A stretch of 35,954 nt of DNA, taken from positions 1 through 35,954 of the forward strand of contig CAMMSL010000022.1 of assembly GCA_946499505.1 (NCBI GenBank), written 5' to 3'. The stretch's first letter is position 1. Every line of letters begins with the position of its first letter. Position numbers and translations under genes: made by a program. The notes under the pieces were generated by a model. The model did no database searches. It saw only the letters and a program-made list of their open reading frames with translations, and was not told the origin of the DNA. Below, one piece after another: positions 17,451 to 26,232 of the stretch. The stretch is from an uncultured Lachnoclostridium sp. (GTDB lineage Bacteria > Bacillota > Clostridia > Lachnospirales > Lachnospiraceae).

Positions 17451-20150
17451 TTAAATGAGTTTTACAATTACGCGGTGACAATCACCCGAAAGCGTATCCA
17501 GTATTCTGCGTGTGATAATAACGTGTCCGAGGTCGTCTGTCGGAAGTTGCTGTCCTTCGCAGACAGCCGAGAATACGGTGTACGTTCCGCTGTCTTTCCG
17601 ATCCGGATTTTCATAGATAATTTCAAGGTTCTTCCCGGCGAAAACAAGGCTGACAGATGCCTTCCCCTGCTCGTCGAACTGCTCGGACATAAGCTGGGGT
17701 GCAAGGATGAGATCGCCTGCCTGTCCCCGGACGCCGAAGACCTGGGTGATCATGGTCATCATGAACCAGCTTGCAGCTCCGGTCAGATAGTGATACATAC
17801 CGCGGCCGTCGGAACGGAAATATTCCGGAATCCCCGGATAGATACGGCTGGTGTCAAAGTCCAGCGCGGTATCTGCCAGTGTTTTCAGCGCCTTCCATCC
17901 TTCTTTCGCAAAGCCGCGGCGGTACAGTGCATTGGCATACATTACTGTCATATGTGAGAATACGGCTCCATTTTCTTTTTCGCCGTATGCAAAGCCGAAC
18001 ATACGGCCCATGTCAAACTTGAGTTCATGGAAATTTGTGTTCAGCCGGTAGCCGCCGATCTCTTTTCGGTAGAGATAGTGGTCTGCGCTGTTTACGATCC
18101 TGCGGATCTGCTGTTCAGAAGCGACGTTTCCCATAATGGAGAAGACCTGCCCTGTAAGCATCATGCGCACCTCATTCGGAAAAAATCCTTCCACTGCACG
18201 GCCATGATCATCGTAATAGCTGTTAAACCACCCTTCATCCGCTCCTCCATCGATCCATTCGTGATTCTGGAGATATCCTGTGAGCCAGTCAGCCTTGCGC
18301 TCCAGATTTCCCGCCAGCTCGGACAGGCGGACGGTAATGCGTCTGCCGCTGACCCGGTGTCGGCAGCTTTGGGTATAACTTGCGAGCAATTCCTTTTTGG
18401 CCTCTGTGTTCTCAAATAATCCGGTATCGTCATTGAGCAGAATACGCAGTTCTTCGATCAGCTCTGCTTCGGCTCCAGGAGAGCGGTGGTCAAGAAGCCG
18501 GATCATTGAGGCGAGTTCACGGAGATTTCCTGCATAGGCGCAGGTAAAAGCAACGCTTTCTCCGTGTTCGGGAGCCATATCCAGAGCATCGTTCCAGTCA
18601 GCTCCCCGCAGACGGTAAATGTTGTGGTCACCGACCTCGTAAAAGGCGGTCAGCTGCTGGATCAGAAGATGTTCCAGTATGGTTCCGGTGTAAATATCAT
18701 TGTCCTCTGTGCGCAGCAGGCTGCCCTGCCCGGCGTCCCACAGGGCATCGATCTGTGTTCCTCTGTCTGCCTGAGCATCCTTAAAATAAGAGGCCTGCCT
18801 GTTCAGGATATCGATATCCCCGGTCTGGTCGATATAGAGTTTTGTAGTCATCTGTGGCCAGAGCGCGTGATCCATCCATACCCGTGCGATTCCGTTGCGG
18901 TCCGCGATAAAATTTCCGTCTCCGTCTCCGATGATCGTTGCGTTGGTTCCGTCGATCCGCACTCCGCCGAAGTTTTTTTCTATCATCTGTCCGACTCCGC
19001 CGGGATCCATGAGAAGGAGTGAGAGACAGTCCTGCCAGAGATCCCGCCATCCCCGTCCGCCTCTTCCGTAATCGTGATGTGGCAGGAAGGAGCATCCGAA
19101 CAGACGCCGGAGAAACGGCTGGAAACAGATCCATTTCATTAACCGGTCAAAATCAGCGTCTCCGGTATGAAATCCTGTGTTGACTTTTTCTTTCCACCAT
19201 GATTTCGTTGCTTCAAGGGCATTCCGGACCTTATCCGGGGTATTGTATTTTTCAAAAATACGGCTAATGTCCTCTTCGCTGTCTTCCACTCCGAGGAGCA
19301 GGATATATTCTGCCTCTTCACCGGGAGCAAGATGAATCTTAGGAAACCGGAAAGCGCCCATTGCTTCTTTGCCTGCAGCAGTGGAGCCTGCCGGAACACC
19401 GGAGCAGTTTTCATATACAGCGCGTGGATGTGTGTAGGAACCTCCTTCTCCCAGAAAGTCTTCTACAGTGGGATAGAAGCTCTCCGGAGCCTGTCCGTTA
19501 TCGTTGCATCCGCATACATAATAGATTTTTGTATTGGGACGATGTCCCCGCTCGTCAAAAGACATTGTCGGCCGGACGAAGACTCCGTTGGAATCTGTCC
19601 GGATGCGGTGGAGCATGGAAGTTACATTTCTGTGATCCCTTATATTATCAGCGCTCCGACCGTAGATCGGAATTGCGGCGTAAGGGATCAGCTCCTTTGT
19701 ACTGTCTGACTGGTTACGGACAGTAATGTGCATGATTTCTACATTATCATTTACAGGAATAAAGGAAGTGATCCGTGTCTCAAGGGAAAGGGCGGAAGAG
19801 ATCCTTTCCAGTGTATGCCACATGAATCCTGCGGTGATTTTGCTTTGATCCTGAAGGTCTGTAAATTTTACCGCTTCCTGCTCCGCAGACGCGCCTGACG
19901 CGGAGAAAACCCCTTCCTTTTCACATACAAGCCAGAAATTTCTGACAGAACGGTTATTATGAAGATTTTCCGCACTGACAGGTTCTAATAAGAAGGTTTC
20001 CTGATCCGTCTTGGTATCACCGCCCAGATTCGGTGTAAGAGAACTCTTCAACCCTGTTTCTGACGCCAGCGGAAAATAAAGATAACTTATATTTTCCGGC
20101 TGTTCTATGGAAAAACTGCCGTACTCGTCAACAAACTGCAGATGTTTCAT
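17451..20150 (-). CDS. GH94 family glycoside phosphorylase, laminaribiose-type (899 aa)
   Basis: A second, very different GH94 enzyme. Seen: RGWRDLWQDCLSLLL (about 366-380), VRIDGTNATIIGDGDGNFIADRNG, and the catalytic GADWNDALDMA with Asp518. It lacks a signal peptide, so it is cytoplasmic. The length of 899 fits laminaribiose phosphorylases (about 910 residues) better than cellobiose (about 810), cellodextrin (about 980) or 1,2-beta-oligoglucan (over 1,000) phosphorylases. A GH16 laminarinase-like gene in the same locus supports beta-1,3-glucan as the source. The start ATG follows an AGGAGA ribosome site. Subfamily is an inference from length, motif and context. Confidence 0.85.
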   Translation of the reverse strand: MKHLQFVDEYGSFSIEQPENISYLYFPLASETGLKSSLTPNLGGDTKTDQETFLLEPVSAENLHNNRSVRNFWLVCEKEGVFSASGASAEQEAVKFTDLQDQSKITAGFMWHTLERISSALSLETRITSFIPVNDNVEIMHITVRNQSDSTKELIPYAAIPIYGRSADNIRDHRNVTSMLHRIRTDSNGVFVRPTMSFDERGHRPNTKIYYVCGCNDNGQAPESFYPTVEDFLGEGGSYTHPRAVYENCSGVPAGSTAAGKEAMGAFRFPKIHLAPGEEAEYILLLGVEDSEEDISRIFEKYNTPDKVRNALEATKSWWKEKVNTGFHTGDADFDRLMKWICFQPFLRRLFGCSFLPHHDYGRGGRGWRDLWQDCLSLLLMDPGGVGQMIEKNFGGVRIDGTNATIIGDGDGNFIADRNGIARVWMDHALWPQMTTKLYIDQTGDIDILNRQASYFKDAQADRGTQIDALWDAGQGSLLRTEDNDIYTGTILEHLLIQQLTAFYEVGDHNIYRLRGADWNDALDMAPEHGESVAFTCAYAGNLRELASMIRLLDHRSPGAEAELIEELRILLNDDTGLFENTEAKKELLASYTQSCRHRVSGRRITVRLSELAGNLERKADWLTGYLQNHEWIDGGADEGWFNSYYDDHGRAVEGFFPNEVRMMLTGQVFSIMGNVASEQQIRRIVNSADHYLYRKEIGGYRLNTNFHELKFDMGRMFGFAYGEKENGAVFSHMTVMYANALYRRGFAKEGWKALKTLADTALDFDTSRIYPGIPEYFRSDGRGMYHYLTGAASWFMMTMITQVFGVRGQAGDLILAPQLMSEQFDEQGKASVSLVFAGKNLEIIYENPDRKDSGTYTVFSAVCEGQQLPTDDLGHVIITRRILDTLSGDCHRVIVKLI

Positions 20151-20235
20151 TTTGCGTCTCCTTTCATGATTCAGTATTTATTATTTATGGAAATTATATA
20201 AGAATCCTTGTATGGCAAAAATCAGAAAAAGGGGG

Positions 20236-20301
20236 AAAAATATCAGAATCATGACATAAAATCAAAATGTGCCGAAAACGGGTCATGAATCTGATATTTT
20301 T
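20236..20301. promoter_or_regulatory. 20-bp inverted repeat in the divergent glucan-locus control region
   Basis: Arms at 20236-20255 and 20282-20301 match in 19 of 20 positions after reverse complementing; the inner part is ATCAGAATCATGAC against GTCATGAATCTGAT. The gap is 26 bases and the arm centres are 46 bases apart. It lies between the divergent GH94 pair and the ABC transporter genes. A possible -10 TATAAT for the ABC genes sits at 20338-20343, without a good -35, which is what an activator-dependent promoter looks like. A binding site for the AraC-type regulator is the simplest reading. The remainder of the 252-base intergenic region shows nothing else. Confidence 0.6.
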
Positions 20302-20402
20302 TTGAAATTTATAATATATTGAGCAGCCGGATTGAGCTATAATTTCATCATCGTAAGCAGGGCGGAAGCCTTGTGGATAATATAAGACAGGAGGAATGAA
20401 CA

Positions 20403-21788
20403 ATGAAAAAGAGAGTATTTGCTGCTTTAATGGCAGCAGTCACTGCGGCAGGATTGCTGGCAGGCTGTGGCAGTTCAGGATCTGATGAAGGATCCGGAAC
20501 AACAGAGAGTACGGAAGAGGGAAAGGTCATCAACATTTACAGCTGGAATGATGAGTTCCGTACCCGTCTGGAGGCTGTGTATCCGGAAGTTGAGAGCACA
20601 TCCGATGACGGAACGGTGACCACATTGAAAGATGGAACGGAGATTCACTGGATAATTAACCCGAATCAGGACGGCGTTTATCAGCAGAAACTCGACGAAG
20701 CACTTATGAATCAGGCGGACGCGGCTGCGGACGACAAGATCGACATTTTCTTATCCGAGACAGATTATGTTTACAAATATACGGATGCAGAAGCCGACGT
20801 TGCAATGCCGCTTACTGATCTGGGAATCGATCCGGATACAGATCTTGCGGATCAGTATGATTTTACAAAGACAACGGCTTCTGACAGGGAAGGAGTTCAG
20901 AGAGGTTCTACATGGCAGTGCTGCCCGGGAGTTCTGGTATACCGCAGAGATATTGCACAGGATGTATTCGGAACTGATGATCCGACAGCAGTAGGAGAGA
21001 AAGTAAAAGACTGGGATACTCTGAAAGCAACTGCCGAGGAGCTGAAAGCAAAAGGATATTATACATTTGCCTCATATGCAGACACTTTTCGTGTGTACAG
21101 CAATAATATCAGCGAACCGTGGGTTGCGGACGGTGAGACAACAGTAAAAGTAGATCCGCTGATTATGGATTGGGTGGAAAATTCCAAAGAATGGCTTGAC
21201 GCCGGTTATCTGGACAAGACTGTAAAAGGTCAGTTTAATGACGACTGGAACAAAGCAATGGGCTCTTCCTCAAAGGTATTTGCATTCCTGCTTCCGCCGT
21301 GGGGAATTGACTTTACTCTGAATCCGAACTGGGATGGCGATACAGGTGCATGGGCTGTTACAAATCCTCCGCAGGAATACAACTGGGGCGGTTCCTATAT
21401 CCATGCGGCAACAGGAACGGATAATCCGGAACACGTAAAAGACATTATCCTTGCAATGACAGCGGAGAAAGACACACTGCTGAAAATTTCACAGGATTAC
21501 CTTGACTTCACAAATACGGTAAGCGGAATGGAAGAAGCGGCTGCGGACGATACATATGCATCGGATTTCCTCGGCGGACAGAACGCATATGAATATTATG
21601 CGCCTGTAGCAGAAAACATTCAGATTGCTCCTCTTTCTGCATATGACTTGGGATGTGTAGAGTTGTTCCAGAATTCATTCAGCGATTATTTCCAGGGCAA
21701 TGTGGATTTTGATAAAGCGAAAGATAATTTCGAAACAGCTATAAAAGAACGTTATCCGGATATTACAGAAGTTCAGTGGCCGGAATAA
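20403..21788 (+). CDS. ABC transporter sugar-binding lipoprotein
   Basis: A 461-residue extracellular solute-binding protein of the CUT1 carbohydrate type. The lipoprotein signal MKKRVFAALMAAVTAAGLLAGC has the lipobox LAGC with Cys22 as the anchor. After it comes a short acidic and serine/glycine-rich linker, then INIYSWNDEFRTRLEAVYPE, the usual start of the first lobe. It would deliver beta-gluco-oligosaccharides to the two permeases downstream. A GGAGGAATGAACA ribosome site precedes the ATG. A hairpin at 21799-21834 follows the stop. Confidence 0.92.
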   Translation: MKKRVFAALMAAVTAAGLLAGCGSSGSDEGSGTTESTEEGKVINIYSWNDEFRTRLEAVYPEVESTSDDGTVTTLKDGTEIHWIINPNQDGVYQQKLDEALMNQADAAADDKIDIFLSETDYVYKYTDAEADVAMPLTDLGIDPDTDLADQYDFTKTTASDREGVQRGSTWQCCPGVLVYRRDIAQDVFGTDDPTAVGEKVKDWDTLKATAEELKAKGYYTFASYADTFRVYSNNISEPWVADGETTVKVDPLIMDWVENSKEWLDAGYLDKTVKGQFNDDWNKAMGSSSKVFAFLLPPWGIDFTLNPNWDGDTGAWAVTNPPQEYNWGGSYIHAATGTDNPEHVKDIILAMTAEKDTLLKISQDYLDFTNTVSGMEEAAADDTYASDFLGGQNAYEYYAPVAENIQIAPLSAYDLGCVELFQNSFSDYFQGNVDFDKAKDNFETAIKERYPDITEVQWPE

Positions 21789-21798
21789 CAGATGAGGA

Positions 21799-21834
21799 GG
21801 CGGCTGCACCGAAGAAGTTTCGGGGGCAGCCGCC
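21799..21834 (+). other. Hairpin after the binding-protein gene
   Basis: GGCGGCTGC (21799-21807) pairs with GCAGCCGCC (21826-21834), and an inner CCGAA/TTCGG pair extends the stem. No T-run follows. In binding-protein operons such stems often protect the 3' end of the abundant binding-protein message from decay and let fewer transcripts reach the permeases. That role is inferred. Confidence 0.6.
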
Positions 21835-21858
21835 GGACACAGAAAGGAACGGTAGCTT

Positions 21859-22815
21859 ATGAAAAAGAAACGCAGAAGCGTCAGCTACGCAAAATGGGGA
21901 TATATTTTTATCCTTCCGTTTTTTATATGTTTTTTCATTTTTTCGCTGATCCCTCTGATCGATACGATTCGATATAGTTTTTTCGAATATTACCGGTCGG
22001 GAATCAAAGAAATCGGTCCGAATTTTGTAGGGCTGCAGAACTATATCAGCCTGCTGGGATCAGATATGCTGAAATACGCTGGTAACACTCTGATACTGTG
22101 GGTGATCGGATTCATTCCCCAGATCGTGGTGGCACTGCTCCTTGCAAACTGGTTTACGGATATCCGTCTTAAGATTCGCGGAAAGCAGTTTTTCAAGGTG
22201 GTCATCTATCTTCCGAATCTGATCATGGCATCTGCATTTGCAATGCTGTTTTTTGCAATGTTCTCAACAAACGGACCGATCAATTCGATCCTGATGTCTC
22301 TGGGATGGATCAGTGAACCGATTGATTTTCTCGGATCCGTAATCGGTACGAGATCTCTTGTAGGTCTGATGAACTTCCTGATGTGGTTCGGAAATACTAC
22401 GATCATGCTTATGGCCGCAATTATGGGTATCAGTCAGGACATATTTGAAGCCTGTGAACTGGACGGGTGTACAAGTATCAAAAGATTTTTCTATATCACT
22501 CTTCCGCTGATCCGGCCGATTCTTGCATATACATTGATCACATCAATTATCGGCGGACTGCAGATGTTCGATGTTCCTCAGATCCTGACAAACGGCCAGG
22601 GTAATCCGGACCGTACGTCCATGACGCTGATCATGTTCCTGAACAGCCATCTGGAGAGCAGAAACTACGGTATGGCGGGGGCATTGTCTGTATATCTGTT
22701 CATTGTGAGCGGTATCCTCTGCTTCTTTGTATACAGAATGACAAACGGCACTGACAGCGAAGCAAAGGCAGCAAGAAAAAGAGCAAAAGCAGCAAAAGGG
22801 GGAGATAGAAGATGA
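21859..22815 (+). CDS. Carbohydrate ABC transporter permease, MalF type
   Basis: A 318-residue permease with about six membrane segments, starting at WGYIFILPFFICFFIF. The EAA loop that contacts the ATPase is EACELDGCTSIKRFFYITLPLIRP, near residues 195-218. The C-terminal tail is basic and lysine/alanine-rich. It forms a heterodimer with the next protein. Its stop overlaps that start by 4 bases. An AGAAAGGAACG ribosome site precedes the ATG. No ATPase gene is present in the locus. Confidence 0.93.
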   Translation: MKKKRRSVSYAKWGYIFILPFFICFFIFSLIPLIDTIRYSFFEYYRSGIKEIGPNFVGLQNYISLLGSDMLKYAGNTLILWVIGFIPQIVVALLLANWFTDIRLKIRGKQFFKVVIYLPNLIMASAFAMLFFAMFSTNGPINSILMSLGWISEPIDFLGSVIGTRSLVGLMNFLMWFGNTTIMLMAAIMGISQDIFEACELDGCTSIKRFFYITLPLIRPILAYTLITSIIGGLQMFDVPQILTNGQGNPDRTSMTLIMFLNSHLESRNYGMAGALSVYLFIVSGILCFFVYRMTNGTDSEAKAARKRAKAAKGGDRR

Positions 22816-23657
22816 AATCTAATAAAGCGAATCGTGTACAGACGATTATAGCTCATGTGGTGCTCATATTTCTGTCATTTTTGTGCCTGTTCTTCTTCTA
22901 TATCCTGATCGTGAACGCAACGCGTTCTCATGCGGATCTGCAGAAAGGATTTTCCGCGATCCCGGGAACATATTTTCTGGAGAACTTAAAGAATGTTGCA
23001 AATGACGGAAGTTTCCCGATGTTCAGGGGGATTCTCAACAGTCTGATCGTATCGACATGTTCAGCGGCTCTGTGTACATATTTTTCATCGCTGACAGCGT
23101 ATGGTCTGTATGCATATGATTTCAAGATAAAGAAAGCAGCATTTACGTTTATCATGGCAATACTTGTCATGCCGACACAGGTGACAGCGATGGGATTCCT
23201 GCGGTTGATCACGAATATGGGTATGTATGATTCGCTCCTTCCGCTTATCATACCCTCTATCGCATCTCCGGCTGTATTTTATTTTATGTACAGTTATCTG
23301 CAGTCATCCCTTCCGCTGTCTCTTGTAGAGGCGGCAAGGATCGACGGCTCCGGAGAATTCAGGACATTCAACCGGATCGTGCTTCCGATCATGAAGCCGG
23401 CGATCGCGGTGCAGGCAATCTTCTCGTTTGTAGGATCATGGAATAATTACTTCGTTCCTGCGTTGGTGATCCAGTCCAAGGATAAGATGACAGTTCCGAT
23501 CCTGATCGCAACGCTCCGGGGTGCAGATTACATGAACTTTGATATGGGAAAAATCTATATGATGATCACAGTAGCGATCGTACCGATCATTATTGTATAT
23601 CTGCTTCTCTCCAAATACATCATCGCGGGCGTGACCCTCGGCGGTGTTAAAGAATAG
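22812..23657 (+). CDS. Carbohydrate ABC transporter permease, MalG type
   Basis: A 281-residue permease with six predicted membrane segments. The EAA loop is EAARIDGSGEFRTFNRIVLPIMKP near residues 175-198, and the C-terminus LSKYIIAGVTLGGVKE is typical of the MalG family. It pairs with the MalF-type protein. The ATG overlaps the preceding stop (ATGA). A terminator-like hairpin follows at 23677-23733. Confidence 0.95.
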   Translation: MKSNKANRVQTIIAHVVLIFLSFLCLFFFYILIVNATRSHADLQKGFSAIPGTYFLENLKNVANDGSFPMFRGILNSLIVSTCSAALCTYFSSLTAYGLYAYDFKIKKAAFTFIMAILVMPTQVTAMGFLRLITNMGMYDSLLPLIIPSIASPAVFYFMYSYLQSSLPLSLVEAARIDGSGEFRTFNRIVLPIMKPAIAVQAIFSFVGSWNNYFVPALVIQSKDKMTVPILIATLRGADYMNFDMGKIYMMITVAIVPIIIVYLLLSKYIIAGVTLGGVKE

Positions 23658-23676
23658 GAGAACAGAGAGAAACTGA

Positions 23677-23733
23677 AAAGCCGCCATAGGGCGATCCTTC
23701 CGAAATCCGCAGGAGAACGCTATGGCGGCTTTC
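23677..23733 (+). terminator. Terminator-like hairpin after the permease genes
   Basis: AAAGCCGCCATAG (23677-23689) pairs perfectly with CTATGGCGGCTTT (23720-23732) around a 30-base loop. It is followed only by a weak TTCTTA run. It probably separates the transporter genes from the GH3-GH16 pair in part, while some readthrough is likely. No separate promoter was recognised for the GH3 gene. Confidence 0.65.
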
Positions 23734-23775
23734 TTATACTGCAGCTAAAAATTTATGACGGATAAAGAGGTAAGA

Positions 23776-26232
23776 ATGATGAAAAAACGGACACACAGCG
23801 GCAGCCTGAAACAGGGGCTGTCCCATCGCGAAGAAAAACACAGAACTCTGGCCAGAAGAGCGGCGGCAGAAGGAATTGTGCTCCTTAAAAACGAGGGGAT
23901 ACTCCCGCTGAAGACTTCGGATCCCATCGCCCTGTTCGGCAGCGGTGCGGAGAAGACAGTAAAAGGCGGCATCGGATCAGGCGATGTCAATAACAGGGAA
24001 AACATCTCTGTTTACAGAGGAATAAAAGAAGCAGGAGTATCCGTTACAAACGAAGACTGGATCCAGGATTATGATAAACGTTATAAAGAAGCCAGAGAAG
24101 AGTGGAAAGAAAAGATACTGGAGGATGCGCGTCATGTACAGAATCCATTTGATGCCTATGCGGCAAATCCGTTTGCTCTTCCGGACGGACGCAGGATCAC
24201 AGAAGCAGATCTGAAAGGAGCCGCCGCGGCGGTTTATATGATCAGCCGGATCTCCGGAGAGGGAAAAGACCGCCGCCTTGAAAAGGGGGATTATTATCTG
24301 AGCAGCAGAGAGAGGGAGGATATATTGTACCTTGACGGGCTTCATATTCCTCTGATTCTGATATTGAACTCCGGCGGTCCGGTTGAGCTTACGGATATCC
24401 TTCAGGAAACGGAGAATATCCGTGCAGTTCTGAATATCTCCCAGCCGGGGCAGGAAGGTGGACACGCTGTTGCGGATATTCTTTTCGGCAGGGCGGTGCC
24501 GGAAGGAAAACTGACGACAACATGGGCACGGCGGTATGAGGATTACCCCTTCGCAGATACATACAGCTATCTCAACGGAAATCTGGAAAAAGAAGAGTAC
24601 AGGGAAGGCATCTATGTGGGATACCGTTATTTTGAAAGTTTTGGTGTAAAGCCGCTGTTTTCTTTCGGATACGGACTTTCCTATACATCGTTTAAACTGG
24701 AATTTCACGGCCTGCAGACGGAGAAATCTTCGGTTCAGGCGCGGATTGCGGTCACAAATACAGGAAGAAGCTATGCCGGCAGAGAAGTGGCGCAGGTATA
24801 TGTATCTTTTCCTCAGGGAGGAATTGAAAAAGAGAGCCGAAGACTTGCAGGATTTGCAAAGACAGACCGTCTGATGCCCGGAGAGAGCCGGGAAGTAACT
24901 GTGGAGATCCGGCAGAAGCAGCTAGCCGTATTTTCTGAAGAACGGCAGGCGTGGATCGTGGAAGAAGGAACATACGGTATATGGGTGGGAAACAGCCTGG
25001 ATTCTGCTGTGCTCTCGGCTTATCTTACAGTTTCCCGGGAAGTGGTTCTGGAGAAAACGCACCGGATCTGTCCCCGGAAAGAGCCGTTTGAAGAACTGTG
25101 CCGGAACAGCTCCGGAAACAGCGAAACCAGAGCGGAGGAAGCAAAGGAAAAAGCGATACCGGTATATGAATTCGTGCCATGCAGCCAACCGGAAATCCAG
25201 TATGTATCACCGGCAGAAGAACAGTATCCTGTAGAGGATCTGATTCCGCTTCTCTACGGAAACATTACAGCGGGAGCAAGCACACTTGGTTCAGCCGGAA
25301 TCCGCGTGCCCGGTTCTGCTGGGGAGACAACAGAGACATTGGAAGAGAAGTACCGGATCCGTTCTCTGATCATGGCGGATGGACCGGCGGGTTTAAGACT
25401 CAGACAGAGTTATCAGGTCGATAAGGAGACAGATTCCGTCTACGGAACCGGTGTTCTCGGATCTCTTGAAAACGGATTTTTGGAGCCAATGAAAATTCAC
25501 AAAAACGCGGATACATATTATCAGTACTGTACGGCATTCCCGGTAGGTACTGCCCTGGCACAGACATGGGATCCTGAACTGCTCACTGAGTTCGGACGTG
25601 CGGTTGCGGAAGAAATGAGAAAATTCCATGTAGACCTCTGGCTGGCGCCCGGCATGAACATCCAGAGAAATCCTCTCTGCGGACGTAACTTTGAATATTT
25701 CTCGGAAGATCCGCTCCTCTCGGGAGTTCTCGCCTCCGCAGTTACCCGGGGAGTGCAGTATAAAACAGGATGCGGTGTGACGATCAAGCATTTTGCCTGC
25801 AATAATCAGGAAGATAACCGGATGGGAGTGGATGCCTGTGTTTCTGAGCGGGCGCTCCGCGAGATCTATCTGCGCGGTTTTGAGATCGCGGTAAAAGAAA
25901 GCGTCCCGGCGGCGATCATGTCTTCCTACAATCTGATCAACGGAGTACACGCGGCAAACAGCCGTGATCTTTGCACGGTCGTTGCGCCGGAAGAGTGGGG
26001 ATTTCAGGGAGTGATTATGTCAGACTGGAACACGACAGTGCCGGAAGACGGAAGTATCCCGTGGAAATGTGCGGCTGCCGGAAATGATATCATTATGCCC
26101 GGGAACTGTGATGACGACGAGAATATCCGGCAGGCATATGCGCAGGGTGAGCTGACAGAGAAAGAGATCCGCGAATGTGCGGGGAGAATCATAGCATTGG
26201 TGAAAAAATTAAGTGAGGAGGTGCAGAAATGA
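23776..26232 (+). CDS. GH3 beta-glucosidase with permuted domain order
   Basis: An 818-residue glycoside hydrolase family 3 protein, cytoplasmic (no signal peptide). The order is reversed from most GH3 enzymes. The C-type alpha/beta domain comes first (GIVLLKNEGILPL; RYFESFGVKPLFSFGYGLSY), then a fibronectin-like domain (VTNTG to MPGESREVTV), then the catalytic barrel. In the barrel are VTIKHFACNNQEDNRMG and GVIMSDWN, whose Asp (codon 26023-26025) is the catalytic nucleophile. The same permutation is known in some rumen beta-glucosidases. I start at 23776, after AAAGAGG at 23764-23770; 23779 is equally possible and 23755 lacks a ribosome site. The gene overlaps the GH16 gene by 4 bases. Confidence 0.9.
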   Translation: MMKKRTHSGSLKQGLSHREEKHRTLARRAAAEGIVLLKNEGILPLKTSDPIALFGSGAEKTVKGGIGSGDVNNRENISVYRGIKEAGVSVTNEDWIQDYDKRYKEAREEWKEKILEDARHVQNPFDAYAANPFALPDGRRITEADLKGAAAAVYMISRISGEGKDRRLEKGDYYLSSREREDILYLDGLHIPLILILNSGGPVELTDILQETENIRAVLNISQPGQEGGHAVADILFGRAVPEGKLTTTWARRYEDYPFADTYSYLNGNLEKEEYREGIYVGYRYFESFGVKPLFSFGYGLSYTSFKLEFHGLQTEKSSVQARIAVTNTGRSYAGREVAQVYVSFPQGGIEKESRRLAGFAKTDRLMPGESREVTVEIRQKQLAVFSEERQAWIVEEGTYGIWVGNSLDSAVLSAYLTVSREVVLEKTHRICPRKEPFEELCRNSSGNSETRAEEAKEKAIPVYEFVPCSQPEIQYVSPAEEQYPVEDLIPLLYGNITAGASTLGSAGIRVPGSAGETTETLEEKYRIRSLIMADGPAGLRLRQSYQVDKETDSVYGTGVLGSLENGFLEPMKIHKNADTYYQYCTAFPVGTALAQTWDPELLTEFGRAVAEEMRKFHVDLWLAPGMNIQRNPLCGRNFEYFSEDPLLSGVLASAVTRGVQYKTGCGVTIKHFACNNQEDNRMGVDACVSERALREIYLRGFEIAVKESVPAAIMSSYNLINGVHAANSRDLCTVVAPEEWGFQGVIMSDWNTTVPEDGSIPWKCAAAGNDIIMPGNCDDDENIRQAYAQGELTEKEIRECAGRIIALVKKLSEEVQK

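Noticed and set aside
20268-20287. Possible catabolite repression (cre) site near GCCGAAAACGGGTCA.
   Set aside because: Too many mismatches to the TGNNANCGNTNNCA-like consensus.
23755-23775. Earliest ATG of the GH3 frame as its start.
   Set aside because: No ribosome site lies upstream, while AAAGAGG at 23764-23770 fits the ATG at 23776 or 23779.
23977-24708. A 243-residue minus-strand frame inside the GH3 gene.
   Set aside because: Antisense shadow of a well-supported enzyme; no recognisable domain.
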